Shown in pieces: positions 21,901 to 34,649 of a stretch of DNA of 64,000 nucleotides. The notes below the pieces were generated by a model. The model saw nothing but the letters and a program-made list of their open reading frames with translations, was not told where the DNA came from and searched no databases. The stretch comes from Trogon surrucura (lineage: Eukaryota > Chordata > Aves > Trogoniformes > Trogonidae), in NCBI GenBank assembly GCA_020746105.1, contig CM036629.1:5300501-5364500 (forward strand), read 5' to 3'. Within the stretch, counting starts at the first letter, position 1; each line of letters opens with the position of its first letter. Both the position numbers and the translations under genes were made by a program.

Positions 21901-24554
21901 TAGATTAGGGATGTGTATTACTTCGTGCTAACTTACATCTTTATTCCTGTTAGGAAATCTTGAGGAATTTGATATGCTTAGGATCCGGGGTTGCTTATGT
22001 AAGGAATTGTCTTATATGTATCGTTTTTTTCTGAGTGTCAATATTAGCACTGGAAATTCAGTATCATTGTCAGAGAATTTCTAAGTTTAGCCTTTTGAGT
22101 TGAAAAAAAAAATCTGATTTTTGTTGGAAACCATAAAACTCAGACATCCTCTATTTTCCCTATGTTAAGATGATACTGGAGTCAGACAAGTTCTTAATTC
22201 TTTTTTTCCCTGACAGATAGCAGAGATTTAGAAACTCATTAAGGAAGTTGAAACATCAGTCATCTTCATCCATGTTTTCTACCTTCAGAGGCTAATAGTT
22301 TATAGAAATTTGCAGTTCTTAAGGCATTTCAACCAAATAATTTTGGTGCATATGTAGTGTAATTTTTAACAAGGAAGGAAAAATTGTGCAGAATTCAAAA
22401 TCTCATCTAAATCACATTAAAGGACAGGCCATTTGGTGCAACCCAGTGAAATATGGCAGCGCCTTTATGTAAGGAGTTCATCTAAATACTTCTCTCCAAA
22501 TACTCACTTCAGATATTAATGTTTGCTTAACATTTTGCAGTCCATTTTCCTCCTAAAGCAATTTCTGTATTTGCTTACTATTGTTCTTCTGCTTTACTGC
22601 TATTATTTCCTCTATGGCAGTTGCATGTTTGCGCTGACATTCTTTATCCAGCATTTCTGTTAATAGTTTTCTCAAAGCAATTCATGTTGCTTGTTCCCAA
22701 TTTTTTTTGTGTGATTTTTTTTTCCCCCTCAATATTTTCTCATACTTAGATTACTCATTATCTACCACCTACATAAAACTCTGTCCATGTGGACTTAAAT
22801 TCTGGTAAGATAGGAACTTGCTATCTTTATTTTAGATCAATATTAAAAAGAAACTAAGGAAACCAGTAGTTCATCCTGTCCTTTTTTTCATACCTGTTTT
22901 TGTTAATCTTGAAACTCTTCTGTCTGTCAGAGTCATTTCCCTCCAACAAAAATATTTTAGCCTTCTCTGATCCCTTCTATATCACTAATCTGACATGCCT
23001 AAACATAAATATAATATTGAGCACTGGTTACATCGTTCAGTCATGAACTTCAAAAGTACTTAAAGGCTCTAGTTAAGTCTTCCATGGCCACTGTAAGATG
23101 TTTTGTTACTTTAATCCATCGTAGCCCACACGAGCTGAGTACCATATCTGGTATTTGAACTTGAAAAATTGTAGTATTGCATGTTATTTGAAGATTAATT
23201 TCAGGAGTACTGATTTATGAACTGGTGTTACAGTTAGGACTTCTGATCTGTAGCATCTGTCCTGCAAGATGCCATTGGAAAATTCATTTGAGTTGGTAGA
23301 AGCCTTTTAATCGATGAAATGTACTGTCACCTATTTGTGGCATTGCTAGCTTTCATCCGTTTTATTTGAGAATAATTTTGTAAACACTGCCAGCGATTAC
23401 CAGTCTTAGTTTAGAAATAGTGACTCCCTCTTGGCAGGACTCCTTTTGACCTTTGGGCCTGTGCTGCTGTGCACACTCACCTCTTCTGCGAGAGCCCTGG
23501 TCTCGTTTTCTCCTTCCGAGAGAGCCAGCTCAGATGACAGCTTTCGGAAGAGCGGTCGGAGGCTGAATGATGAAGAGATTTAATAATCAGCTGGGTTCAC
23601 ACGTGTTAAAGTAACTCGCAGTCATTGAGCAGGTCACCCTCTCAAGGGAACGCTAACTCTAGTGCTATCAAAAAAAACTACTGATAAATTTAAAACATAT
23701 TGACTTTGTGTGGCATGCAATCAAAAGCTGGTGGCAATAGCACAGCAGGGTTCTTAATCACTTTGCTGTTATAGTCGTGCTCCTGCTGTCATATTTCTAA
23801 AGGTTCATTTGTTAATTTGTTGAATAGAATGCTTAAGCAACTTGTGCAGTTTCCAACTTCTTCTGTGCTAAGAGTATGTGTAGTGTAATATTAGATTTCC
23901 AGATAGTATGGGTGAAGTTCTTTTGAAAGAAATTACTACAGATGTTTGCAACACTACGTGGAACATATCCTCATGGGGCTCAAGAGGCTTTTAAATCTGT
24001 TGGGGTTTTTAAAACTTGGTTTGCTTGTGGGAATTTAACTCTTGTTAAGCTAATATGTGATGGGAAATACTGGGTAAATTAGTGTACGTACCTCTTCAAG
24101 GCGAATAGATTACCTGAGTATTCTAGGAATAGCTGCCAGTACTGCACCTGAATATTGGGATTTTGCAGTTTTAAAATCTGACCACTGGCTACTAGTATTT
24201 AGCTTATCTCTTTAGCTGAAACATAAAAAAATTATGGCTACTTAGCACAAGTTGCAGTGGTATTTGCCTGATCTATTGCAGCTAGAAAGGGGTTCTCTGG
24301 GAGGAGGGGAAATGGCAGAATACTAGGTAGACAAACAAATAAAAAGGCTTTTTTTTTTTTTTTTGGCAGTATGGGTCATACAAATAGAATTTGGTAAAGA
24401 AGAGCCCATTTGTCCTGCTATGATCACCCCGGGGTGTACTTCCACAACAAAGATGTCAGCCACTACCGTATGACACTTTCGTCCTTCTCATTAAAAGATC
24501 TTGGCAATTACTTGCCAAGTGTATATATAAAAAATTCTTTCTCGAATGAAGTGT

Positions 24555-24662
24555 GCTCCTGCCCCACAGAACCTGGGGGTCCTGCCTGACATGAAGTTAA
24601 AACATGATTTAGCAGTGCACCCTTGCGACAACGGGCTAATAAGCACACTGGGCTGTTAGGCA
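24555..24662 (+). mobile_element. CR1 ORF2-derived relic
   Basis: The plus strand carries AACCTGGGGGTCCTGCCTGA and continues to a diverged AAGCACACTGGGCTG. This resembles the coding segment of CR1 ORF2 (NLGVL...D..L...LA), with frame damage. Orientation is opposite to the other CR1 copies. Only about 100 bases are recognisable. Confidence 0.65.
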
Positions 24663-24672
24663 TAATTTAAAA

Positions 24673-24702
24673 AAACATGGTTTGTTTTACACAAACATGT
24701 TT
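24673..24702. repeat. imperfect inverted repeat
   Basis: AAACATGGTTTGT and ACAAACATGTTT pair with one bulged base around a five-base loop, directly after the CR1 relic in CMC2 intron 1. Confidence 0.7.
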
Positions 24703-25244
24703 GTTTAAGTGATTATGTACTGGCTTTTAAAGCACCATCAATGCTTTGGATCAGGATTTTTTAAAAAGCATGTAGATAACTAAACATGTGCCAGTTCTCA
24801 GTGCTGCAATGAAATACCATTGTGCTTCCTGTTCTGATCCATCTTTGTAGAAGGTAGAAAGAAAATTACATGTACTTAGCTTTTTTTAAAGCTAGGGAGA
24901 AGAAAACTGTAGTAGTACAGTGAAGAGATAACCTACAGTTCAAGAAAGCTTAGTGGAGTCCCTCAAAATTAAAATCCCAAATGCATGCTTATGTCCATGA
25001 TACCAAAGAACATAAACGTGTAGTTAACTTTGAACATTTGGGCTGTGTAGAAAAGCAGACGTGTCCTGGGTTTAATTACTTTAACTGTGTAATATAAATT
25101 ATATATATTTAGCTCTATTGTGATCTAAATGTTTGGTTTTTTTTTTTGTTAAAACAACACTCTGTGATACCATCTTAAGTGGTTAACTCAAACTTTCTAG
25201 TTATACTTTCATATTTTAATGTTGGCAGGTGGGAGTTTTCTCAG

Positions 25245-25365
25245 ATTCTTGTCCTTGTACTACTAAAATTATACCCAAGTAAAGATGCATCCAGACCTGT
25301 CTCCTCATCTGCACACTGAAGAATGTAACCTAGTTATCAGTCTGCTCAAGAAGTGTCACAAAGAG
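25245..25365 (+). CDS. CMC2: CMC2 first coding exon (25245-25284 is 5' UTR)
   Basis: Acceptor GTTTTCTCAG ends at 25244; ATG at 25285; donor AAAGAG|GTAAGG. It encodes [20 protein letters not shown] and ends KKCHKE, holding the first CX9C pair. Confidence 0.95.
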
Positions 25366-28300
25366 GTAAGGAGTCTTGAGCAGAGAAAAGAGTGGGTGGG
25401 TTGGGGAAATGAGTGTCAGATAAATTAGTGAGAATATTATATGATCATAGAGAGAAAAACCTCCTCTAGGCAGAACAGCTATGAAATGTAGTGTTTTCAT
25501 TGAGGAGGTATCTGATGACTGTGTAAAAATTTGCCAGTGATTTCTTTAGGAAGTAAAACATGCCTTAAAATTTCCTGTGCTACAGCTTGACAAGCATGGA
25601 CCTATTTTAAGTACTGGATAAAATTCTGCACCTTTTAGTATCGTGTGCCCCTCAAAAAACAATCAGAAAAGCAACTTCAGGTGCCCTCTTTCTGTATGCT
25701 CAAAGCATTTCCACATTCCAGCTGTCCCCCGGGCAGATGCTTCAGTCTATTTATAAGCAGATGTGTTGACAGGGATCGGGCCATACAGCGTTACTTACAC
25801 TTGGTGCTTGGAGAGCTATAAGCCAATTATTGTTTGACTTCTCTCTTCTTAATAGGCACCTACCCAAGGATGTAAAATACCAAATTGTCTTCAGGCTTCT
25901 CAAGGCTCTTTCTGGCTTCAGGAGGATAGAATCTTCATCTCACTCACTTCAAGTCTGTTTTATAAAATTTCTTCTCTAGTAAACCTATATGTAAGGAGTC
26001 AACCCTTGCAATGAAAGCTGCAGCATTGTTGCAATATTATTATTTTCCCAGTTCTCTTGTATACTCTGCATAGATGATCTCTACAGATATATCTCTGTAT
26101 TATTGCATAAAAAGTTAAATTTCATAGTTTCCACTGAGATAAAAATACATTTACATATTGAATATGAATGTGAAAACAATGGTTTACATCATTACATGCA
26201 AGCTACAGTATTTTCACCTCCACGTTCAGATGTGATGTTTGTACTTTTTTTAATGCAGCTATCCCTAAATTCTAAACTGTACATACATTAGTTTAACTGT
26301 TTTGAGTAGAGTTCTAAATTTTATTTGCAAAAGTCATTACGGAGAGAAAAACAAGGCTGATAATACAAAAACTGTTAGCGAGGATGATTTGCATGGAAGA
26401 GGGATAACAACACTTCTGCAGATTTTAAAGTAGCTAAACTAACATATAAAAAACTTTCCCGAAACCACACTTTCTTGTTATTTCTAAACTACAACAATCA
26501 AGGGAGCAAAGTTTTACTACTACAATTCACTTGCAGTGAGTATACTGTACTGAGTTTGTTCAGCAACAGTTAATTGGGTTTTTTTGTTGGCGCTTGTAGT
26601 GCAAAATCTAGAAATACAAGCACGCTGGAATCTCTTGATGCCACCTCACCGGCAGTGCTTCCTGTCCTGTTGCCTGCCTGGTCCTGTGCACTGTCTAAAG
26701 TTTTTAAACCCAAGATACAAAGTTCTTGTACAGAACATACCCAAGCTTTAAAATCAGAAGTTGTAGTAAGTGTAAGAGTTACATTTTTCTTTTGAGATCT
26801 AAAATTATAATTTGCCTAAAAATGCTTTAGGTAATTTAAGAGATTGTAGAGACTTCCTTTTTTTTTATTTTTTGGGGAGAGGAACAACTTTAATGTTGTA
26901 ATGTAGCAAAAAGTGTTCAGTAGCTAGAGTTAAGTAAGAAGACTCTCCTTGTACATTAACTACTGTATTATCAAAAGGATTGCGAAATAAAATGACTACA
27001 AGCAAAGAGCCAAATAAAACTTCTGTAGGCAGTATAAAATTAAAAAGTTGTCATTCATTTTTCATAATTGTGAAAACAAATCCAATCAAGAAAGCAGACG
27101 CACTCAGATTTGTTCTGCTTTTTGGTACATACATAGTTGGGTTTTCTGTGCTTTGAGTAGAGAATCCCCAAGTATCCATTTCCTACTTGAAAGTAATGGT
27201 TGACTTTTTTATTTTTAATATATAAACATTAATATTAATATACAAGTATCATAGGTGGTTTTTTTTTTTATAATGTAGCTTATTAGGCTGCCTTGAGTTT
27301 AAGAGGGAACTGGAACTAAAAGGTGTACTTAAAATCCCTTGGCAGCAAGTGATTCAGAGGAATCTGTTGCAAATTTGGCTTAAGAAGGGAGCAATAAAAC
27401 AGACACACAGGATTATATTCTCTTGGTTCTGTCTGAAGGGATCTTTACATGAAGAGGAATTGCTTTTGTCAGTCTTGTGCTCAGTTGTGAGCGGTTTTTT
27501 GTGCTAACAGTTGCAGAACAGAAAGGGTGAAGATGGCTTCTTTCACACTCAAGTGAAAGAAAGCAATACCTTTTTCTTTAAAATTCAAGGGGAATGTGCT
27601 GAAATATTATTTTACAATTGAAGCCACTGAAATCTGAAGTCAGTGATCTTAATCAGTTATCACTGACTACCTGCTGGTTTGTTATAATGCCAAAATGTCC
27701 TAAGCACCTTCATCTGCAATTTAAATTCATATTGCTGTGTGAGGAAAAGCATTGTTTTTTAATTGGGTGTCCCGTGTGTGTGTTTTCACAAAAGTCAGTT
27801 TGATTTACTTTATTCCTAATCTAGAACCTGTCCATTAAATCAAATTTTGCATCTAGTGAGGAGAGGTTAATGGGATTCCTGTTTGATGTCATTATTGATT
27901 TTTTTTTTTTAAACAACTCCACTCTGGTGCCAAGTGTGTGCTTTAAAGAGACTTATTTTTATAGGTGGCAGCTGAAAGAGATGCATGTTGTCTTGCAATT
28001 GTATTACTCTAATAGGTGTAATAACTGTTTTTGAGAAACTGATACTTTTTTCCTCATAATGTGAGCCAAAAAGTTGACAGCTTAGGAATCTGGCTAAATA
28101 AACATAGATTTAACTCGCTGCATGCACTAGCAAGAACGGAACTAGCCTGAAATGAGAGCTCTCACCTTGAAATCTAACATGCAGGTGTGGGAATAGAATA
28201 CAAAATTAAATCTGTATTACCTGAAATGAAAATGTTGTAAAAGCAAGATCAGCTTGCAGTAAATTGACCAGTTATCCCACGCAACTGCTTCAGAGTGTCA

Positions 28301-31300
28301 CCTGATGCCCTTTATAAAGCAGAGAGGTATAAACAAGCTAATTATAGCATTGCTATAGTTAAGTGTTTGTCATAATCTTTATTAGCCCACTCCTACTTTT
28401 AGTCATGTTGTGTTGGCTGAAATCTTGTCCACTGTTTGAATTCTTAATAGTGTTCCTGCATTACTTCCGTAAATCCATCTAGCTGCTCATCAGCTACAGA
28501 AATGCACATAGGCTTCCCTCTGCAACATGGAAATTACTTCATTATCATACATTTTGTTCTTCGTGGTCATTTTTTTTCCCCCCCCAAATTCATTAGTTCT
28601 CTATAGATTGTATAGCTGTAAATATCTGCGAAAACCTCCGCTTCTCAGGTCTTCTGGATTGCTTGGATGCTTTGCTGCCAGATTCCACGGCACGGTAGCA
28701 AGCATTGCTCTGAAAAAGTAGTTCTTTCAGAAGAATGCGTTCTGAGAGTGATTTGATGGTTGATATATAAAATTACTTCAGGAAATCCTGGCTAAGCAGA
28801 CAGATTTTTATGGTGAATATCATCAGATTAGCTGGGGAATGCTTTCATGAGGACAGTGCCTGCAGGTTTTCTGAAACTAAGTAACACTTAACTATGCACA
28901 AGGCCCACAGTTGAGCTGTGGCATAAAGATGGTAAAAGCATTTAATTTATTAGTCTCTGTTAGATCTAGAGAAACTTAATGCCACATTTTTTTACACCGA
29001 TTCCAACATTTCAGTCATTTAAGCCTAGTGCCTGCGTATTCTGGCCCAACAATACATTCTTAATGTGGTTGACATAATGGAGCATCAAGTCATGAAAAAA
29101 TAATGAAAATTAAGGCGCAGAAGACATTGCCTCCAGGATGCCTGCAGATCTCCCTACATCTTTCTCTATCACAAACTGGAGTTGAGAACCTTTATTTTCT
29201 TTACGCTAGAGTGTGAGTGAAAGTCGTAAGACTGATTCCTGTATTGATAAAACGTACGTTCTGCATTTAGACTTCCTAACTTCAGCTTAGGTATCCTCTT
29301 TTAGCCCATTTCTACAACATGGTGAGGACCTTCAACTTTAAGCAAGGCAGGGGTGGTTCTAATGAGCTTCAGGAGTAGCTCCAACTTCTAGCTGCTCAGC
29401 AGAAAACGTTATAAAGTGTTATTTTTCACAAAAAAAAAAAGGAAGATCAGGATATGTTGCAAAATGCAGGTGGCTTCTAAGAAATGTAGAGCTTCAGAGG
29501 AAGAAACCTTTGAATGGTAATTTGTTTTTTTCTCTCTCTAACTTACCAGCACAACATTTTGAAATTTTTTGGCCACTGCAATGATATTGACCGTGAGATG
29601 CGGAAGTGCTTAAGGAAAGAGGTAAGAAACAAATTTATTACGGGTTAAATGCTTAATAATAAAAGATTTTAAAAATGCCATGGGATAGAAATAGAGTTGC
29701 TAGAGAACAGACCTGCTTTTTACGAAGTAGTAGTAGGCCTTGAAAAGTAACCATGTTTTGGTGTGAGCATTTCAGTCCAAATTTAAATTTTTTTTTGATA
29801 AATTTGTCAGGTAAAATCTGGCTTCAACAAATGGCATAGTCTATTTTTGAATCTACAAAAATAGGCAAACACACATTTTAAACAGACAGAAATTGCAAAT
29901 AGGAACTGACGGTTCACAGATTGCTCCTGATTTTTTCTTACTTTTTTTTTTTTAGTAGTGATATTCACACAGAATAGAATATAAAGCAGGAATGGTCACT
30001 TCTGCATGAGTCGCACTTATTACTGAAGTCCATTATACTGACTGAAACTCCTGATGATTTGCTGAGTTAGGCCCTAAATCAAAACACTGTTGCTGAGGAT
30101 CGACTCATGGTTGTGCCCCAGCTGAGTGCACGAAGGAATGGAAAACTCTAGGAGTTTAAGCAGACGACCCACCTAATGGGCACATTTTCAAAAGAGTATC
30201 AACTTGTCTTTATGCTTGTGGTTGTCATGCCTACATGACAGAACACAGAAATAAACTTTTCACACACCTTTTAACTTGAAATTGTACTTACTGTTTTTGA
30301 CACAAATTTCACAATCGTGCCTAAAACGGGAAACTTCAAGTGCACGATTTCAGAATAGTTTGGGCTCCCTCTTTTCCTTCTGTCAGTCTATGGGAAGTAA
30401 TTTAATCCGCTTGAGTCAAATACCATTTTTTCCCTTGAAAAACTGTAGCACAGATCTGGAAAATAATGGAGTGAAGTTTCTTTCTATGTAATCTTATTTT
30501 TCATTGTGCCATTGAAGCCTTTACATTAAAATGAGATCTCGATGGCTGTATTTGTCTGCCTTCTTAAAATATGGCTGCATTGATTTCTAGGAAGCGCAGA
30601 AAAGCTGTTCACAAGTATAGACTACGTACATCTGTAGTTTTTAAAGATCCATTCTTCTCATTCTACATAAAAACATGGATGGGTTATCGAAAAATTAAAT
30701 ATTGGCATGGGAAAAAGTTAAGCGTTTGGTAAATGTTAAGTAATGTTTCAAGCCATTATTTCAGTTATAAACCCATCAGTATAATGAATGAAAAACTGCA
30801 AATCCTTTCTAAGATCAATCTCTTCAGGAGCTTATTACATTATCAAGAGAATCGAGTATTTGTAGGTTACTTGGGGTTTATTCTTGATACCAATTATTAA
30901 AAAATTGAACAAATACATGCTCTAACTTTAGACGAAGAACAATTTGCTTCTCATGAAATATATATTAAATCATGCATTGATTTTTAATGTTTCATTTGTC
31001 TTAGCCACAAAAAGATTTCCTTTTGGGCTGCAGTGAAAGAAAATTAGGCTCTTCAGTCTTCAGACTCTTGCTAGTGCAGGGGCATACCTGAAAGCATGGT
31101 CTTCTTATGCATCTATCTACACTGTGAAGGCTTTCTTGATACTATTTTACACCGGAGTCCCAACTCTGTTGTGCTTCAGTTTCAAACCATAAAAAACCAC
31201 CCCAAGCCGCTTTACCCTCATTCAACCCAAATTTGCCTTTGTTCCTTTCATCTTGGTGTACTGCTTTATCTGTGCACATAATTAATGACAAGGAACAAAA

Positions 31301-31831
31301 ATAGACCACGTCTGTGATGACAAATTCATATTTCAGAAGGCAGACACACTTGTATTAATCACTATCTCCTAAAAGGAAAAGAGCCTGAGCTGTGCTCGAG
31401 AACAGCACCAATGCAACTTTTTTTCTTAGCTCATGTGTGAAGTGTAGCTGTCGTACGTAAGATGGCTGTGTAATTAAGTTCCTCCATAAGGTTAACTGAA
31501 TCTTCTTTATTACAGTGTTCTAATACTGCTTGGTTTAATAATCTCAAACTTAGAAACGTGCATGTTAATCAAATAAATGTTAATTTCAGAGTAAAAATGA
31601 GCCAATATAAAGATATTAATAAGAACTGCATTTCTAATGCATCAGTTGAAGGTATTGTTTCTTTTCCTGAGTAATAAATGCACTCTGTATTTTTAAATTT
31701 GACTTACCTGTTTAATGATAACAGCTGATCTATTAATTTCCTTATCTGTCTTGCAGTATGAAGAAAACAGGGCCAGGAACAAGGAGAAGCGACAGAGGAT
31801 AATTAATGCGCACAAAAACCGCGAGAAGTGA
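25285..31831 (+). CDS. CMC2: CMC2 (C-X9-C motif containing 2), complete coding region in three exons
   Basis: CMC2 is a small twin-CX9C protein of the mitochondrial intermembrane space, needed for cytochrome c oxidase biogenesis (family knowledge). Coding exons 25285-25365, 29550-29621 and 31757-31831 give 27 + 24 + 24 = 75 codons plus TGA, all phase 0 junctions. Human CMC2 has 79 residues. [15 protein letters not shown] is identical to human at the start. C14-X9-C24 and C37-X9-C47 form the two disulfide-linked helices. There is no N-terminal targeting peptide, as expected for Mia40 substrates. After the second CX9C the tail ([20 protein letters not shown]) is basic and diverges from human, lacking the FNPPEESEK end. 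The 5' UTR continues into the CpG island shared with CENPN. Confidence 0.96.
25366..29549 (+). other. CMC2 intron 2
   Basis: 4.2 kb of AT-rich unique sequence with canonical ends. I see no repeat family or exon. Confidence 0.8.
29550..29621 (+). CDS. CMC2: CMC2 second coding exon
   Basis: 72 bases between acceptor ACTTACCAG and donor AAAGAG|GTAAGA. It encodes [20 protein letters not shown] and LRKE, holding the second CX9C pair. Confidence 0.96.
29622..31756 (+). other. CMC2 intron 3
   Basis: 2.1 kb of AT-rich sequence with canonical ends. Nothing else is recognisable. Confidence 0.8.
31757..31831 (+). CDS. CMC2: CMC2 last coding exon
   Basis: Acceptor CTGTCTTGCAG; 24 codons beginning [14 protein letters not shown] and ending in NREK, then TGA at 31829-31831. 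It is clearly shorter and more basic than the human tail. Confidence 0.93.
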   Translation, partial: YEENRARNKEKRQRIINAHKNREK

Positions 31832-32030
31832 GCTGTGCTGTAGCTGGACTGCTGCATCTCAGTAGGGACACCCGGTTGAAAGTTGACAGAACACTTCTTT
31901 CCCGTCACCAGTGCTCAGCCCGTGGTTTGTGAAATGCTGAAAAAATACACCCGATACATACTCATTCCCAGCAAGGCAAACAATGTAGAAGGAAATAAAC
32001 ATAATAAATGATCGCTAGCAACTTAATATA
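31832..32030 (+). terminator. CMC2: CMC2 3' UTR and poly(A) signals
   Basis: Two AATAAA hexamers at 31994-31999 and 32003-32008 lie about 165 bases after the stop. The 3' end is expected shortly after them. Confidence 0.75.
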
Positions 32031-34560
32031 ATTTTTGCCCTCTGAAAGGAAACTATTGTGGCAAGTCTTTGTTCTGGCATAATTTAGTTATGATTCTTAA
32101 GTAATGAGGAATCTGTGCGTCTGGAGTATTACGCATTCAAGGCTGCCCTATTGCCTACCTTGCGTTCAGCTGCATTTATTTCGTCCTGTTTAGCAGTTTC
32201 TCTTTCATGTCTTGTTCTTTGCTTTTTTGTTTCCCGTGCAAAACACTGGATGACTTCTTCTATCACTCTTTGTAGCGCTGTGATAACAGTGCTTAAATGA
32301 ATTAGCAAAAAGAAATTTTAAACAGATGTGGCTTGAAATTGGAAATTGCCTATCAGGTAATAATTGGAGTTCTGGTATTTTTATTGGAGCTAAAATGATG
32401 ACGCTACCATCTTCCACTGAGAACACTAAAAATCCTTGCTGCCAACCATATATACAGTGTAGACTGTTGTAAGACAATTTGTTCATCATACCCAAAGCAA
32501 GCGGCTTTAGAAATTCAGACCAGACCATTTCCAGGGATTTACAAAGCTTTGCCTTGATTTTTGTTGAGTACAATCAATGCATGCTGCCTGATCCTTGAAG
32601 AGGCGTGTTGCCAAAAAGACAAGCTAAATAATTGTTCTTCCACATAACTGGTACAAAGGTGACGTCAGGTTATGACCTGTTGTCGAAGGAAAACTCACAG
32701 CGAAGTGAAAGAAAGTGTCACTTGCCTTTCAGTAAGGCAGGACAATTTGTAATGTGTTAATCAAGTTGCCTCATTAGCCTACAAGAGCTACTTATTAGCT
32801 GTCAGACTGCAGAAAGTCCTCAACAAGTCTCTGAATTCAGAAGATTTGATACTAAACCATGTTGGTTTGTGCAGTGATGGAGTGGGTTCTCTGGGTGCTT
32901 GCTGGATTCACCTTATTTTTAAATGACTTTTCTGTTCTATTTAAAAAAATGATACATTTTATTGAGCCAAATATACTAAGTGTCTTGAAACCTTTTGAAA
33001 AAAGGGTGCCCATTCTGCAATAAATTCTAGTTTGTTCATAAGAACCATTGTAGACACTCAGTCTTGAAATCAGTACATGCATCGCTTCTTGGAAGAAAGC
33101 TGTATTTTGGGATCTATTCTGAAAGACTAATTTGGATAATTTTACTTATTTTTCAATACCTGGATGAACCCAGTTAAATTGGTAGAACTTCTCCACAAAT
33201 GTTTCACTGAAAGTTCCAAGAAAAACTGAAGCAATTGTTTCTGCATCTTTGGACACGTTGTCTGCTTTCTTAGAACAAGTAACTCAGGCATTATGTGAAT
33301 TAAATACTTGAGTGGTTGGAAGTGGTGCAGTCCTTTTACTGGTACTCTTCAGAATACGTTTGAAGAGTACTTTATAGTCAAGTTCCCTAACTGGGAACTT
33401 TGCATCCTTGATCTTCTGTTTGTGATGACAAAATCTACTTCAGGCAAGCTCTTAAATAGGATTTGGTGATGCTTGTAATCTTTAACTAACTAAATAAATT
33501 GAGAATTGTCCGAGAGATTAGGTTTAGAAGTTCATATTTGAGCGCAGGGGCAATGAAGCTTTTTTTTTTCTTTCATCAGTTTCCGTGAGTGCAGATCTTT
33601 CACTAGAATAGCAACAGAATAAGAATCCGAGAGCCACTTAACACAGCTCATTAGTCAGAATCATATTTGCAAAGATCAGTGTGCATCAATGTGCTTAATG
33701 AATGAAAGACCAAATGGCATGCACAATTTCTCGTGATACTTTGAACCACGTTTAGCAATAAATCTATTTTACAGATAAACTTTGTTTACCTAGTGGGAGT
33801 ATGACCACGTTCATCCTCCTGTTTCTTTTTGCCAATTGGCCACTAGTAGTAACATGAGATCATTCACTGATTCCTGGTTTTGTTCCTTTTTCTGAGAGGG
33901 GTTATGTTGCTGATTTGATCCTGAAGCTGAGAAACAGTAGAGTAATATTACTTATGATTTATCTAGCAGAGAAAGAGGGTGAAACGGTAAATGCGAGTCT
34001 TTTTCTTCCCTAAGGTGAGCTGAGCGCTGAGTAGACGACATGTTGGGTGAAATGATTCTTATCTTTAAGGATTTCGAAGACACCGTATTGCAATGTCATT
34101 TGTGTGTGGAAGCATTTTCCCCATTGTTCTTTCTGAAAGAGCAAGTTTGAGAGAGAAGAAAAAAAAAGAAATTTGATGGAATTTTGTGTTGTGTAATATG
34201 TGAGAAGCTCTTTTTCTTGGGGCATTCGTTACCTGGAAAAGGTCTTACTGAGGGGCTGATGAAAGACATTCCCAGTGCAGGCATCAGCCATCCAGAATGG
34301 CGCAACTTGCTTTGACTTGGGGCAAAAAGTCAAAGGCCTTAAAGAAAGTTACGTTACAGGAACCCAGACACCACCATCTTGTCCCCAACATTAAGGTACT
34401 GAAAGAACAGGTTACAAAATATGTCTTTTGTTAGCACCAAACCAGTGGTCTATTGGCGATACCGTATTTTTATGAAACCTTTAAAAACTGTTCTTGACCT
34501 TTGCTGCCAGCAACCTAGGTCTAGACTCTTTAGACTGCAAGTAAATACGTGAAACATTAA
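32031..34560. other. intergenic, CMC2 3' end to the orphan CpG island
   Basis: AT-rich unique sequence. Short open frames (for example 32205-32573 minus) show no recognisable homology or repeated structure. Confidence 0.7.
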
Positions 34561-34649
34561 ACTATTTTCTCCTCCAGCATGAGGCTGACATGGTTGCTCC
34601 CCAAGCTTGGAGCACTGTGTGTTTTGTTTTGTTTCGTTTTAAAAGTCCC

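Larger units (their letters stand above)
18979..25244 (+). other. CMC2 intron 1 (5' UTR intron)
   Basis: About 6.3 kb. The first 300 bases are CpG-rich; the rest is AT-rich. It contains a C13-14 run near 20208-20221, a T run near 24347-24364, and a CR1-derived relic at 24555-24662. I recognise no other gene. Confidence 0.7.
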
